DNA of 64,000 nucleotides, taken from NCBI RefSeq assembly GCF_000518645.1, contig NZ_JADZ01000016.1, positions 1 to 64,000 of the forward strand, given 5' to 3'. This document shows, piece by piece, positions 15,495-23,751 of the stretch. The DNA is from Curvibacter gracilis ATCC BAA-807 (GTDB lineage Bacteria; Pseudomonadota; Gammaproteobacteria; Burkholderiales; Burkholderiaceae_C). Numbering within the stretch: the stretch's first letter is position 1; the number at the start of each line of letters is the position of its first letter. A program made the position numbers and the translations under genes. The notes beneath the pieces are model-generated. The model was not told the origin of the DNA and searched no databases. It worked only from the letters and a program-made list of their open reading frames with translations.

Positions 15495-17828
15495 ATGGGG
15501 CTGATCAGAAGTGCCTGGGCCTGGCTCGTGGGCTTGATGGGGCTGGGTTTGAGCGCCGGGGGCGCGTACTTGCTGTGGCTGGGCGGCTCCCCGTATTACC
15601 TGGCCGCCGGCCTGGTGCTGGTGGGCGCCGCCGCCCTGATGGGGCGCTGCCGCGCCAGCGGGGCCTGGGGGGTGGCGGCCCTGGCCGTGCTGAGCGTGCC
15701 CTGGGCGCTGTGGGAGAGCGGGCTCGACTTCTGGGCCCTGTTCCCGCGGCTGATGGCACCGTTGGCCCTGGCCACCGTGTCGCTGCTGCTGGCGCCCTGC
15801 CCGGCCGACGGCGCCGATGGCCGAGGCACGGTGCGGGCTGGCCTGGTTGTCGGCCTGATTTTCGGGCTCGCTTTTGTGCTGGGGCTGGCGCTGGCCTTTG
15901 TGCCGCATGGCGTGGTGCAGCCCGATGCGACCCTGGCCTACGAGGCACCGCACGGCGACAACCGGCCGGCCGATTGGCACGCCTACGGTCGCACGCCCGA
16001 GGGGCGTCGCGATGCCCCCTTCGACCAGATCAACCGCGACACCGTGCACCGCCTGCAGCCCGCCTGGACCTACCGCAGCGGCGACACCCAGCCCGGGGTG
16101 GACCAGAACACCCCGCTGCAGATCGGCCATCTGGTGTACAGCTGCACCCGGCGCGACCGGGTGATCGCCCTGGACGCCGACACCGGCCAGCAGCGCTGGC
16201 TGTTCGACCCCCAGGCCAGCGCCCCGTTCTGGCAGCGCTGTCGCGGCCTGGGCTACTGGCACGACACCGAGCCCAGCCCTGAAGGCACCACCGGCCGCTG
16301 CCGTGAGCGCATCGTGCAGACCACCATGGACGCCCGCCTGATCGCGCTGGACGCCCACAGCGGCCAACCTTGCGAAGGCTTCGGCCAGCAGGGCACCGTG
16401 TCGCTGGCGCAGGGCATGGGCCCGGTGCGGCCGGGCTTCTACTTCCAGACCTCGGCCCCGCTGGTGGCACGCGAGCTGATCGTGGTCGGCGGCTGGGTGG
16501 TGGACAACCAGATGCGCGGCGAGCCCTCGGGCGTGATCCGCGCCTTCAGCGCCCGCACCGGGGAGCTGGTGTGGGCCTGGGACCTGGGCCACCCGGCCAC
16601 CACCCGCGAGCCCCCCGAGGGCCAGAGCTACACCCCGGGCACGCCCAATATGTGGAGCACCGCGGCCTACGACGACGAGTTGGGCCTGGTCTATGCGCCC
16701 CTGGGCAATGCCACGCCCGACTACTACGGGCGCGACCGGCCGCCCCACTCGGACGAGTACAACTCGTCGCTGGTGGCCCTGGACATCCGCACCGGGCGGC
16801 CGCGCTGGCACTTTCAAACCGTGCACCACGACATCTGGGACTACGACCTGCCCTCGCAGCCGGCCCTGATCGATCTGCCCGACGGCCAGGGCGGCAGCGT
16901 GCCGGCGGTGCTGCAGACCACCAAGCGGGGCCAGGTGTTTTTGCTGAACCGCGCCACCGGCCAGCCCCTGGCCCAGGTGGCCGAGAAACCCGTGCCGCAG
17001 AACGGCGCCGTGCCCGAAGAGGCGCTGTCGCCCACGCAACCGTATTCGGTGGGCATGCCCACCATCGGGGCCGAACCCCTCAGCGAAGGCAGGATGTGGG
17101 GCATGACGATGTTCGACCAGCTGCTGTGCCGCATCGAGTACCGCCAGATGCGCTACGACGGCGACTTCACGCCACCCGGCCTGCAGCGCGCCATCCAGCA
17201 GCCGGGCAATGTGGGGGGCATGAACTGGGGCAGCGTGTCGGTGGACCCGCACAACCAGCGGGTGTTCCTCAATGACATCCGGGTGCCCAGCGTGTTCCAA
17301 CTGGTGCCGCGCGCCGACTATGCCGAGTTCTCCAAAACCCACCCACCGGTGAGCGACGGCCATGGGCCCTCGGCCCAACTGGGCACGCCCTACGGCATCT
17401 ACACCACGATCTGGTTGTCCAAGCTGGGGGTGCCGTGCGTGCAACCGCCCTTCGGCACCCTGACGGCCATCGACCTGAAGACACGCCGGGTTGCCTGGCA
17501 GGTGCCCGCCGGCACCGCCCAGGAGGTGGGGCCCCTGGGCCTGCGGCTGGGGCTGCCCATGCCCATCGGCCTGCCCAGCTATGCGGGCACGCTGAGCACG
17601 GCGGGTGGGCTGGTGTTCTTCTCGGGCAGCCAGGATTTCTACCTGCGCGCCTACGACGCCCAGACCGGGGCCGAGGTCTGGAAGCACCCGCTGCCCGTGG
17701 GCAGCAGCGCCACGCCCATGAGCTATGTGTCGCCCAAGACAGGCAAGCAGTACATCGTGGTGACGGCCGGCGGAGCCGCCTATTCCAAGCGCCTGGGGGA
17801 CTACGTGATGGCCTTTGCCCTGCCCTGA
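15495..17828 (+). CDS. Membrane-bound PQQ-dependent dehydrogenase (glucose/quinate type)
   Basis: 777 residues. About five N-terminal membrane segments (residues 5-145) match the quinone-interacting anchor of glucose dehydrogenase and quinate/shikimate dehydrogenase; the rest is the eight-bladed PQQ propeller. Conserved pieces include DWHAYGRT, PFDQINRDTVHRLQPAWTYR, NTPLQIG, TPNMWSTAAYDDELGLVYAP, DIWDYDLPSQPAL and late TLSTAGGLVFFSGSQDFYLRAYD. The enzyme oxidises a sugar or cyclic polyol in the periplasm and feeds electrons to ubiquinone. Substrate cannot be decided; QuiA-type is as likely as Gcd. AAGGGA precedes the chosen ATG; an earlier in-frame start would add 48 residues with no membrane character. 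No PQQ-synthesis genes are nearby. Confidence 0.88.
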   Translation: MGLIRSAWAWLVGLMGLGLSAGGAYLLWLGGSPYYLAAGLVLVGAAALMGRCRASGAWGVAALAVLSVPWALWESGLDFWALFPRLMAPLALATVSLLLAPCPADGADGRGTVRAGLVVGLIFGLAFVLGLALAFVPHGVVQPDATLAYEAPHGDNRPADWHAYGRTPEGRRDAPFDQINRDTVHRLQPAWTYRSGDTQPGVDQNTPLQIGHLVYSCTRRDRVIALDADTGQQRWLFDPQASAPFWQRCRGLGYWHDTEPSPEGTTGRCRERIVQTTMDARLIALDAHSGQPCEGFGQQGTVSLAQGMGPVRPGFYFQTSAPLVARELIVVGGWVVDNQMRGEPSGVIRAFSARTGELVWAWDLGHPATTREPPEGQSYTPGTPNMWSTAAYDDELGLVYAPLGNATPDYYGRDRPPHSDEYNSSLVALDIRTGRPRWHFQTVHHDIWDYDLPSQPALIDLPDGQGGSVPAVLQTTKRGQVFLLNRATGQPLAQVAEKPVPQNGAVPEEALSPTQPYSVGMPTIGAEPLSEGRMWGMTMFDQLLCRIEYRQMRYDGDFTPPGLQRAIQQPGNVGGMNWGSVSVDPHNQRVFLNDIRVPSVFQLVPRADYAEFSKTHPPVSDGHGPSAQLGTPYGIYTTIWLSKLGVPCVQPPFGTLTAIDLKTRRVAWQVPAGTAQEVGPLGLRLGLPMPIGLPSYAGTLSTAGGLVFFSGSQDFYLRAYDAQTGAEVWKHPLPVGSSATPMSYVSPKTGKQYIVVTAGGAAYSKRLGDYVMAFALP

Positions 17829-17878
17829 GGGGCTTCGTGAGCCGGGCTTGGGCCCCGGCCCGGTTCAGAAACGCCCGC

Positions 17879-19339
17879 TCAGGCGGTGCCGCCCACCGTC
17901 ATGCCGTCGATGCGCAAGGTGGGCTGGCCCACGCCCACGGGCACGCTCTGGCCCTCTTTGCCACAAGTGCCTACGCCGCTGTCCAGGCGCATGTCGTTGC
18001 CGATCATGGTGACGCGCTTGAGGGCCTCGGGGCCGCTGCCGACCAGGGTGGCGCCCTTGACGGGGTATTGGATCTTGCCGTTTTCCACCCAGAAGGCTTC
18101 GCTGGCCGAGAACACGAACTTGCCCGAGGTGATGTCCACCTGGCCGCCGCCGAAGTTGGTGGCGTACAGGCCTTTCTTGATGCTGGCCACGATTTCCTCG
18201 GGACTCTTGTCGCCGCCCAGCATGTAGGTGTTGGTCATGCGCGGCATGGGCACATGGGCGTAGCTTTCGCGGCGGCCGTTGCCCGTGGGCTTCACGCCCA
18301 TCAGGCGGGCGTTCATCGAATCCTGGATGTAGCCCTTGAGAATGCCATCCTCGATCAGCACATTGCGCTGGGTGGCGTGGCCCTCGTCGTCCACGTTCAA
18401 CGAGCCGCGGCGGTCGGCGATGGTGCCGTCGTCCAGCACCGTGACGCCCTTGGCGGCCACGCGCTGGCCGATGCGGCCGGTGAAGGCGCTCGAACCCTTG
18501 CGGTTGAAGTCGCCCTCCAGGCCGTGGCCGATGGCTTCGTGCAGCAGCACGCCGGGCCAGCCCGGGCCCAGCACCACGGTCAGCTCGCCGGCCGGTGCCG
18601 GGCGCGCTTCGAGGTTGGTGAGGGCGGCATTCACCGCATCGGACACATAGGTGTCGATCACGGCGTCGTCGAAATACGCCATGCCGAAGCGGCCACCGCC
18701 GCCGCCCGAGCCCACCTCGCGGCGGCCGTTGTGTTCGGCGATCACGGTGACCGACAGGCGCACCAGCGGGCGCACATCGGCCGCCAGGGTGCCGTCGGCA
18801 CGGGCGATCAGCACCACGTCGTACTCACCGGCCAGGCCGGCCATCACCTGCACCACGCGCGGGTCGCGGGCGCGGGCGCGCTGTTCGACCTTTTCCAGCA
18901 GGCGCACCTTGGCGGTGCTGTCCAGCGTGGCGATCGGGTCCAGCCCGGGGTACAGCGAGCGGCTGGGCGCCACCTTGCGCGTCACGGCCCGCACGCGGGC
19001 GTTGCCGCCTTGGCCCGAGATGGTGCGCACCGTGTGCGCCGCATCCAGCAGCGAGGCCAGCGAAATGTCGTCGGAATAGGCAAAGGCGGTTTTCTCGCCG
19101 CTCACGGCCCGCACCCCCACGCCCTGGTCGATGCTGAAGGAACCCGTCTTGACGATGCCCTCTTCCAGGCTCCAGCCCTCGGCCCGGGTGTATTGGAAGT
19201 AAAGATCCGCGTCATCCACCCGGTGCGCCCGGATCTCGTTGAGCGCCTTCGTCAGGTGGGTCTCGTCCAGACCAAAGGGTTCAAGCAGCAATTGCCGGGC
19301 AATGGCCAGGCGCTCGAGAGTGGGTTCGCGTGAAATCAT
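17879..19339 (-). CDS. tldD: Metalloprotease TldD
   Basis: 486 residues, nearly the length of E. coli TldD (481). The metal motif HEAIGH is at about residue 267, followed by GLEGDFNRKGSSAF. The late GVGTCGKEGQ supplies the cysteine thought to be the third ligand. TldD pairs with TldE/PmbA to degrade or mature small peptides such as modified bacteriocin precursors and antitoxins. The partner gene is not in the window. It is convergent with the PQQ dehydrogenase and follows rodA on the same strand after a 231-bp repeat-rich gap. Confidence 0.96.
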   Translation of the reverse strand: MISREPTLERLAIARQLLLEPFGLDETHLTKALNEIRAHRVDDADLYFQYTRAEGWSLEEGIVKTGSFSIDQGVGVRAVSGEKTAFAYSDDISLASLLDAAHTVRTISGQGGNARVRAVTRKVAPSRSLYPGLDPIATLDSTAKVRLLEKVEQRARARDPRVVQVMAGLAGEYDVVLIARADGTLAADVRPLVRLSVTVIAEHNGRREVGSGGGGGRFGMAYFDDAVIDTYVSDAVNAALTNLEARPAPAGELTVVLGPGWPGVLLHEAIGHGLEGDFNRKGSSAFTGRIGQRVAAKGVTVLDDGTIADRRGSLNVDDEGHATQRNVLIEDGILKGYIQDSMNARLMGVKPTGNGRRESYAHVPMPRMTNTYMLGGDKSPEEIVASIKKGLYATNFGGGQVDITSGKFVFSASEAFWVENGKIQYPVKGATLVGSGPEALKRVTMIGNDMRLDSGVGTCGKEGQSVPVGVGQPTLRIDGMTVGGTA

Positions 19340-19377
19340 GCGGCCATTTTAGGGCGCGCCCGGCGCCCGACCGACCT

Positions 19378-19563
19378 GTGGGGGCAAGGCCCAGGCCGGC
19401 GCAGGGCTGGACAGGGCGAAGAGCGTCCGCGTCTCGCGGCCGCACGTGCGACCACACGAGGTGAGGGAGCGTGGGGGCCCAGGCCGGCGCCGGGCCGCCC
19501 CAAGGCGGCCTGCGGCCCCCTCGGGGGGCAGGGAGTGACACGAAGTGCACGACCGTGGGGGCC
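19378..19563. repeat. Degenerate GC-rich intergenic repeat between rodA and tldD
   Basis: The 8-mer GTGGGGGC occurs at 19378, 19471 and 19555. The 14-mer GCCCAGGCCGGCGC follows the first two copies. The second and third are each preceded by a similar segment (GACCACACGAGGTG and GACACGAAGTGCAC). A strong hairpin-forming stretch, GGGCCGCC-CCAA-GGCGGCC followed by CCCCCTCGGGGGG, lies between them. The arrangement resembles dispersed intergenic repeats common in Comamonadaceae genomes. It may fold in the rodA 3' untranslated region. No ORF is present. Confidence 0.55.
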
Positions 19564-19570
19564 ACATTCA

Positions 19571-20725
19571 TCAGGTGGGTACCAGGCGCTTGGCCCGGGC
19601 CACGGACATCAGAATCCCCAGCCCCATGCCCAGCGTGACCATGGCCGTGCCGCCATAGCTGATGAAGGGCAGCGGCACCCCCACCACGGGCAGGATGCCG
19701 CTCACCATGCCCATGTTCACAAAGGCGTAGGTGAAGAAGATGCAGCACACGGCCCCGGCCAGCAGGCGCGAGAACAGCGTGGGCGCCTCCAGCGCGATCA
19801 TCAGGCCACGCCCGACCAGGAACAGAAACGACACGATCAGACACAGGTTGCCGATCAGGCCGAACTCTTCCGAGAAGGCGGCAAAGATGAAGTCGGTGGT
19901 GCGCTCGGGGATGAACTCCAGGTGGGTCTGGGTGCCGGCCATGAAGCCTTTGCCGAACACGCCCCCCGAGCCGATGGCGATCATGCCCTGGATGATGTGA
20001 AAGCCCTTGCCCAGCGGGTCGCGCGAGGGGTCGAGCAGGGTGCAGATGCGCTGCTGCTGGTAGTCGTGCAGCACCGGCCAGCGCATGCCATCGGCGCACA
20101 GCCGGGGCTCGAACCACACGATCAGGGCCACGCCGATGACGCCCAGCAGCACCGGCGGCAGGATCAGGCGCCAGCTGAGGCCGGCAAAGAAGATCACCGA
20201 CAGGCCCGCCGCCAGCACCAGCAGCGAGGTGCCCAGGTCGGGCTGCTTCATGATCAGGCCCACCGGCAGCAACAGCAGCAGCCCGGCCACCAGAAAGTCG
20301 AGGGGGCGCAACTGCCCCTCGCGGCGCTGGAACCACCAGGCCAGCATCAGCGGCATGGCGATCTTGAGGATTTCGCTGGGCTGGATGACCACCCCCAGGT
20401 TGATCCAGCGCCGTGCGCCCTTCTTGGTGAGGCCGAACAAGGCCACGGCCACCAGCAGCGACACCCCCAGCACATACAGGGGCACGGCGAAGGTCATCAA
20501 ACGCTGGGGCGGTACCTGGGCCACCACGAACATGATCATGCCCGCCAGGATCATGTTGCGCCCATGGTCGACAAAGCGCGTGCCGTGGTCATAGCCGGAG
20601 GAGTACATGGTGAGCAGGCCAGCGCACACCAGCAGGAAGACGGCAAACGCCAAGGGCCCGTCAAAGCCCTGGAACAAGGGCATCAGACGCTGGCGCAGGG
20701 ACGGCTTTTCAAAGACGGCGGACAT
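19571..20725 (-). CDS. rodA: Rod-shape SEDS glycosyltransferase RodA
   Basis: 384 residues with about ten membrane segments. SEDS features are GARRWINLGVVIQPSEILK, KQPDLGTSLLVL, FIPERTTDFIFAAFSEEFGLIGN and the terminal LPFISYGGTAMVTL. RodA polymerises lipid II into glycan strands for cell elongation, with PBP2. It is distinct from ftsW at 43701-44975. The start MSAVFEKPSLRQ was preferred over one 19 codons upstream that lacks family similarity. PBP2 (mrdA) usually lies directly upstream; here the upstream gene is an HDOD protein instead. Confidence 0.94.
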   Translation of the reverse strand: MSAVFEKPSLRQRLMPLFQGFDGPLAFAVFLLVCAGLLTMYSSGYDHGTRFVDHGRNMILAGMIMFVVAQVPPQRLMTFAVPLYVLGVSLLVAVALFGLTKKGARRWINLGVVIQPSEILKIAMPLMLAWWFQRREGQLRPLDFLVAGLLLLLPVGLIMKQPDLGTSLLVLAAGLSVIFFAGLSWRLILPPVLLGVIGVALIVWFEPRLCADGMRWPVLHDYQQQRICTLLDPSRDPLGKGFHIIQGMIAIGSGGVFGKGFMAGTQTHLEFIPERTTDFIFAAFSEEFGLIGNLCLIVSFLFLVGRGLMIALEAPTLFSRLLAGAVCCIFFTYAFVNMGMVSGILPVVGVPLPFISYGGTAMVTLGMGLGILMSVARAKRLVPT

Positions 20726-20817
20726 GGCGCGATTATCGGCCCAGCGGCAAGTCAGACCGGCCGGCACGGCTTCTGCGCGCAACGGCAGACCCCAGCAGAC
20801 CCCAGCAGAAGAGTCGC

Positions 20818-22941
20818 TCAGGCCGCCTTGTCGGGCCGGGCCTGGCGCAGGCGGAACAACTGCACCAGTTGGCCGCCCAGCCGGCGCAGCAGCTCACGCG
20901 AGCCCGGGTCCATCAGCAAGGTGCCGGGCTCGGCCGCGTCGGCATACAACAGGGCAAACACCTGGTCACGATGTCGCAAGGGCAGCAGCCAATAGGCGGC
21001 GGGCGGTGCGGGATCGCACAACCAGGGGGGCAATTGCCGGCGCAGCACCGGGTCGGACGCCACATCGGGCACCACCGTGAGTTCGCCACTGCGGCAGGCC
21101 TGGCCCAGCGCCCCGCCCTGCCCCAGGCCCAACTCGACGCGGAACACGGCCTGCAGCGGCGCCGCCCCCGTGCCCACGGCCAGGCGGGCCGACACGGCCG
21201 CGGCCTGGGGGTCGCGCAGGCAGAAGACCACCCGATCGGTCTCCAGCGCGCCATGCAGGCCGGTGACCAGCTTGCGCAAGCCCTCGGCCAGCGGCACCTG
21301 GCGGGCCGCATCGGGCTCGTCCAGCCAGGTCTGCAGGGTGTGCTCCAGCGCGCGCAGGGCCTCGTGTTGGCGGCCCAGCCGGCTGGTGCGCGCCTGGGTC
21401 GACGAAGGCCCGGCCGCTGGCCCCAGGGGGGCAGGCCGCGAATGAGTGCCTGCCGAGGCGGGCTCGGCACGCCCACCTGGGGCGGTCACCGTGGGGGGCG
21501 CAGCGGCTGGCTTGGGCGCCGCGGCCACGGATGGTGGCGCTGGCGCTGGCGCTGGCGCTGGCGCTGGCGCTGGCGCAGGCGCAGGTGCAGGTGCAGGCCG
21601 CTGTGCAGGCGCCGTTGCAGCCACGGGTACCGCAGCAGCCGGCGTCGCCAGGGACTGCGGCACGGGTGTGGTGAAGCTGCGCGCCTGGCTGGCCGGAAAG
21701 CCCAGGGCGTCGGCCATGCCCTTGAGGCGGGCCTGGGCCTGGATCACGCCCTCCTGGAAATCTTCGGCCGCCAGGCCCAGCACCCGGGCATAGCGGTCGG
21801 TGACGGTCTTGAGGCGCTGCGCCGGCTCGATGTTGTCGGGGCCGGTCAGGGCGGCGGTGAGGTCGTTGGCGGCCACGGCCAACCAGCGCAGATACTCGCG
21901 CCCGGCCTGCGGGCGGCGGGCCGGCGGGCGCCCGAAGGGCCGGCGCATGCAATACAGCAGATCGCTGGGCAGGCCCCAGCTGCGGGCCACGCCGCAGCCG
22001 AAGTCCTCCAGGCTCAGGCCCAGGTAATGAAGAGCCGCCGTGACCTCGCCGCCCGAAAAGCGCCCCTCGGCCACGGCCCGCTCCATTTGCACCGCCTCGG
22101 CCGGAAAGTAGTAGCCCAGCAGCATGCGGCCCAGGTTCTGGAACAGCGCGGCCAAGAAGGCGTCTTCGCGCAGGTGCTGCGAGGCGCACAGCTCGCTGGC
22201 CAGCGAGCCCGCCATCAGCGCCCGCAGAAACTGGGTCTTGAGCTGGCCCGCATGCGCCTGGTCGGGCATGCGCTCCAGCAGCTTCAGGCTCAGAGCCAGG
22301 TTGCGCACGCCGTTGAAGCCCACCAGGCCCACGGCGCGCGACACCGTGGTCACCATGCCACTGACCTGGGCGTACTGCGCGCTGTTGACCACCCGCAGCA
22401 GCTGCTGGGTCAAGGCCACGTCGCGCAGGATCTCGCGCGCCAGGTCTTCCAGGCTGTGGTCGTCGGAGCCGGCCACCTGCAGGATGCGCCCCATGGAATC
22501 GGCCAGGGCTGGAAAGTCGCCCTGGCGGCGCATGCGCGCCAGCAGGGTTTCGAGGGTGCGGGCTGCCGCCGTGCCGGCCCAGGCCGACAAGGCGGCCTGA
22601 AACTCACTGACCTCGGCAAAGCGCTGCTCGGGCTCAGGGTGCAGGGCGCGGGTGATCTGGGCCTGCAAAGGGGGGTCGAGGTTGCGCCCCCAGTCTTCGG
22701 GCAGGTCCTGAAAGCGGCGCTCCAGTGCGTCGTGCGAACGGCCGGCCGCGCGCTGCTCGGAGGCCGTCCCGGTGAGCATCTCGGCCAGCAGCACCCCGGC
22801 GGCAAACACACCTTCTTCGGGGGTCTCGGCCAGGCCCTGCTCCCAGCGGGCCTGAGGCCAGGCCAGCGCGGCAGCCACCGCCTCGTGGGGCAGCAGGATC
22901 CCCGCCTCAGGTGGGCGGGCAGCGGACTGGGACTCACTCAT
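20818..22941 (-). CDS. HDOD-domain signalling protein with kinase-like N-terminus and GAF-like C-terminus
   Basis: 707 residues. The first 120 (FAAGVLLAEMLTG ... ITRALHPEPEQRFAEVSEFQAAL) resemble only the C-lobe of a Ser/Thr kinase; no ATP-binding or catalytic loop is present, so this part cannot be an active kinase. Residues about 130-340 are an HDOD domain (QLLRVVNSAQYAQVSGMVTTVSRAV and AALFQNLGRMLLGYYFP). A Pro/Ala linker encoded by a hexanucleotide repeat follows, then a GAF-like domain (about 545-700, DRVVFCLRDPQAAAVS). HDOD proteins act in signal relay linked to c-di-GMP, motility or stress. It lies between rodA and a divergent esterase gene. Confidence 0.78.
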   Translation of the reverse strand: MSESQSAARPPEAGILLPHEAVAAALAWPQARWEQGLAETPEEGVFAAGVLLAEMLTGTASEQRAAGRSHDALERRFQDLPEDWGRNLDPPLQAQITRALHPEPEQRFAEVSEFQAALSAWAGTAAARTLETLLARMRRQGDFPALADSMGRILQVAGSDDHSLEDLAREILRDVALTQQLLRVVNSAQYAQVSGMVTTVSRAVGLVGFNGVRNLALSLKLLERMPDQAHAGQLKTQFLRALMAGSLASELCASQHLREDAFLAALFQNLGRMLLGYYFPAEAVQMERAVAEGRFSGGEVTAALHYLGLSLEDFGCGVARSWGLPSDLLYCMRRPFGRPPARRPQAGREYLRWLAVAANDLTAALTGPDNIEPAQRLKTVTDRYARVLGLAAEDFQEGVIQAQARLKGMADALGFPASQARSFTTPVPQSLATPAAAVPVAATAPAQRPAPAPAPAPAPAPAPAPAPAPPSVAAAPKPAAAPPTVTAPGGRAEPASAGTHSRPAPLGPAAGPSSTQARTSRLGRQHEALRALEHTLQTWLDEPDAARQVPLAEGLRKLVTGLHGALETDRVVFCLRDPQAAAVSARLAVGTGAAPLQAVFRVELGLGQGGALGQACRSGELTVVPDVASDPVLRRQLPPWLCDPAPPAAYWLLPLRHRDQVFALLYADAAEPGTLLMDPGSRELLRRLGGQLVQLFRLRQARPDKAA
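21536..21595. repeat. Hexanucleotide tandem repeat within the HDOD gene
   Basis: Ten consecutive 6-bp units on the plus strand: six GGCGCT, two GGCGCA and two GGTGCA. On the coding strand they give alternating Ala-Pro. Because the unit is a multiple of three, slippage would change linker length without breaking the frame. Confidence 0.9.
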
Positions 22942-23149
22942 GTCGCAAAATAGAAGAATCGGGGCGTTTCAGGGCCGGGCAGGCAAGCGCCGGCCACGCC
23001 ACCCAGTTTAGGGCCAGTTGACCGGCCCCGGCCTCAACTGCAACCCCAACTTCAGCCCCAAGCGCCAGCCCAACTCCAGCGTTCAGCCCGTCCCGGCCCT
23101 CGGCGGCCTGTTCGGCCTCCAGCCAGCCACCCGCTTCACAATCCAGCCC

Positions 23150-23737
23150 ATGCCCCGCACAACCCATCTGCTGTATTTGCACGGTTTCCGATCCTCCCCG
23201 CAGTCGGCCAAGGCCCGGCAGATGGCCGCGGCGGTGGCCGAGCGGCACCCCCAGGTGCACTGGTGGTGCCCCCAGTTGCCGCCCTCGCCACGCGCCGCCG
23301 CCGAGCTGCTGAGCGAGGGCCTGCGCGACTGGCCCCAGGCCCGCATGGCGGTGGTGGGCTCGTCGCTGGGCGGGTTCTACGCCTCGTGGGTGGCGCGCCA
23401 GACGGGCTGCCCCTCGGTGCTGATCAACCCGGCGGTGGACCCGGCGCGCGACCTGGCCCGCTACATCGGCGAGCAGACCTTCTGGCACCAGCCCGAACAG
23501 CGCTTCTTTTTCGAGCCTCGTTTTGTCGACGAATTGCGGGCCATGGCCACTGAAGGCCGCTGTGCCCCGGGCCCCGAACTGGCCCTGATCGCCAAGGGCG
23601 ACGAGGTGCTGGACTGGCGCGAGATGAGCGCCCGCTACGCCCATGCGCGCCTGCATGTGCTGGAGGGCGGCGACCATGCGCTCAGTGATTTTCCGGCCCA
23701 CCTCGATGAGGTCCTGGGTTTTCTGGATCTGGTCTAG
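23150..23737 (+). CDS. YqiA/YcfP-type alpha/beta-hydrolase (esterase)
   Basis: 195 residues. HLLYLHGFRSSPQSAKA is the family N-terminus, the nucleophile is the first serine after VVG in VVGSSLGGFYASW, and the acid and base lie in AKGDEVLDWREM and GGDHALSDF. E. coli YqiA acts on short-chain esters; physiological substrates are unknown. The ATG at 23150 begins the family similarity; upstream frame is low-complexity. The RNase II-type gene follows by 14 bp, suggesting co-transcription. It diverges from the HDOD gene. Confidence 0.87.
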   Translation: MPRTTHLLYLHGFRSSPQSAKARQMAAAVAERHPQVHWWCPQLPPSPRAAAELLSEGLRDWPQARMAVVGSSLGGFYASWVARQTGCPSVLINPAVDPARDLARYIGEQTFWHQPEQRFFFEPRFVDELRAMATEGRCAPGPELALIAKGDEVLDWREMSARYAHARLHVLEGGDHALSDFPAHLDEVLGFLDLV

Positions 23738-23751
23738 GGGACAATCGGCGC

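Noticed and set aside
15354-17687. A 777-codon open frame antisense to the PQQ dehydrogenase
   Set aside because: Composition is dominated by Gly, His, Ala and Arg, mirroring the GC-rich sense gene; the sense protein is clearly real.
17839-17868. Hairpin CCGGGC ... GCCCGG between the PQQ dehydrogenase and tldD as a bidirectional terminator
   Set aside because: Stem is short, the loop is GC-rich and there is no T-run on either strand.
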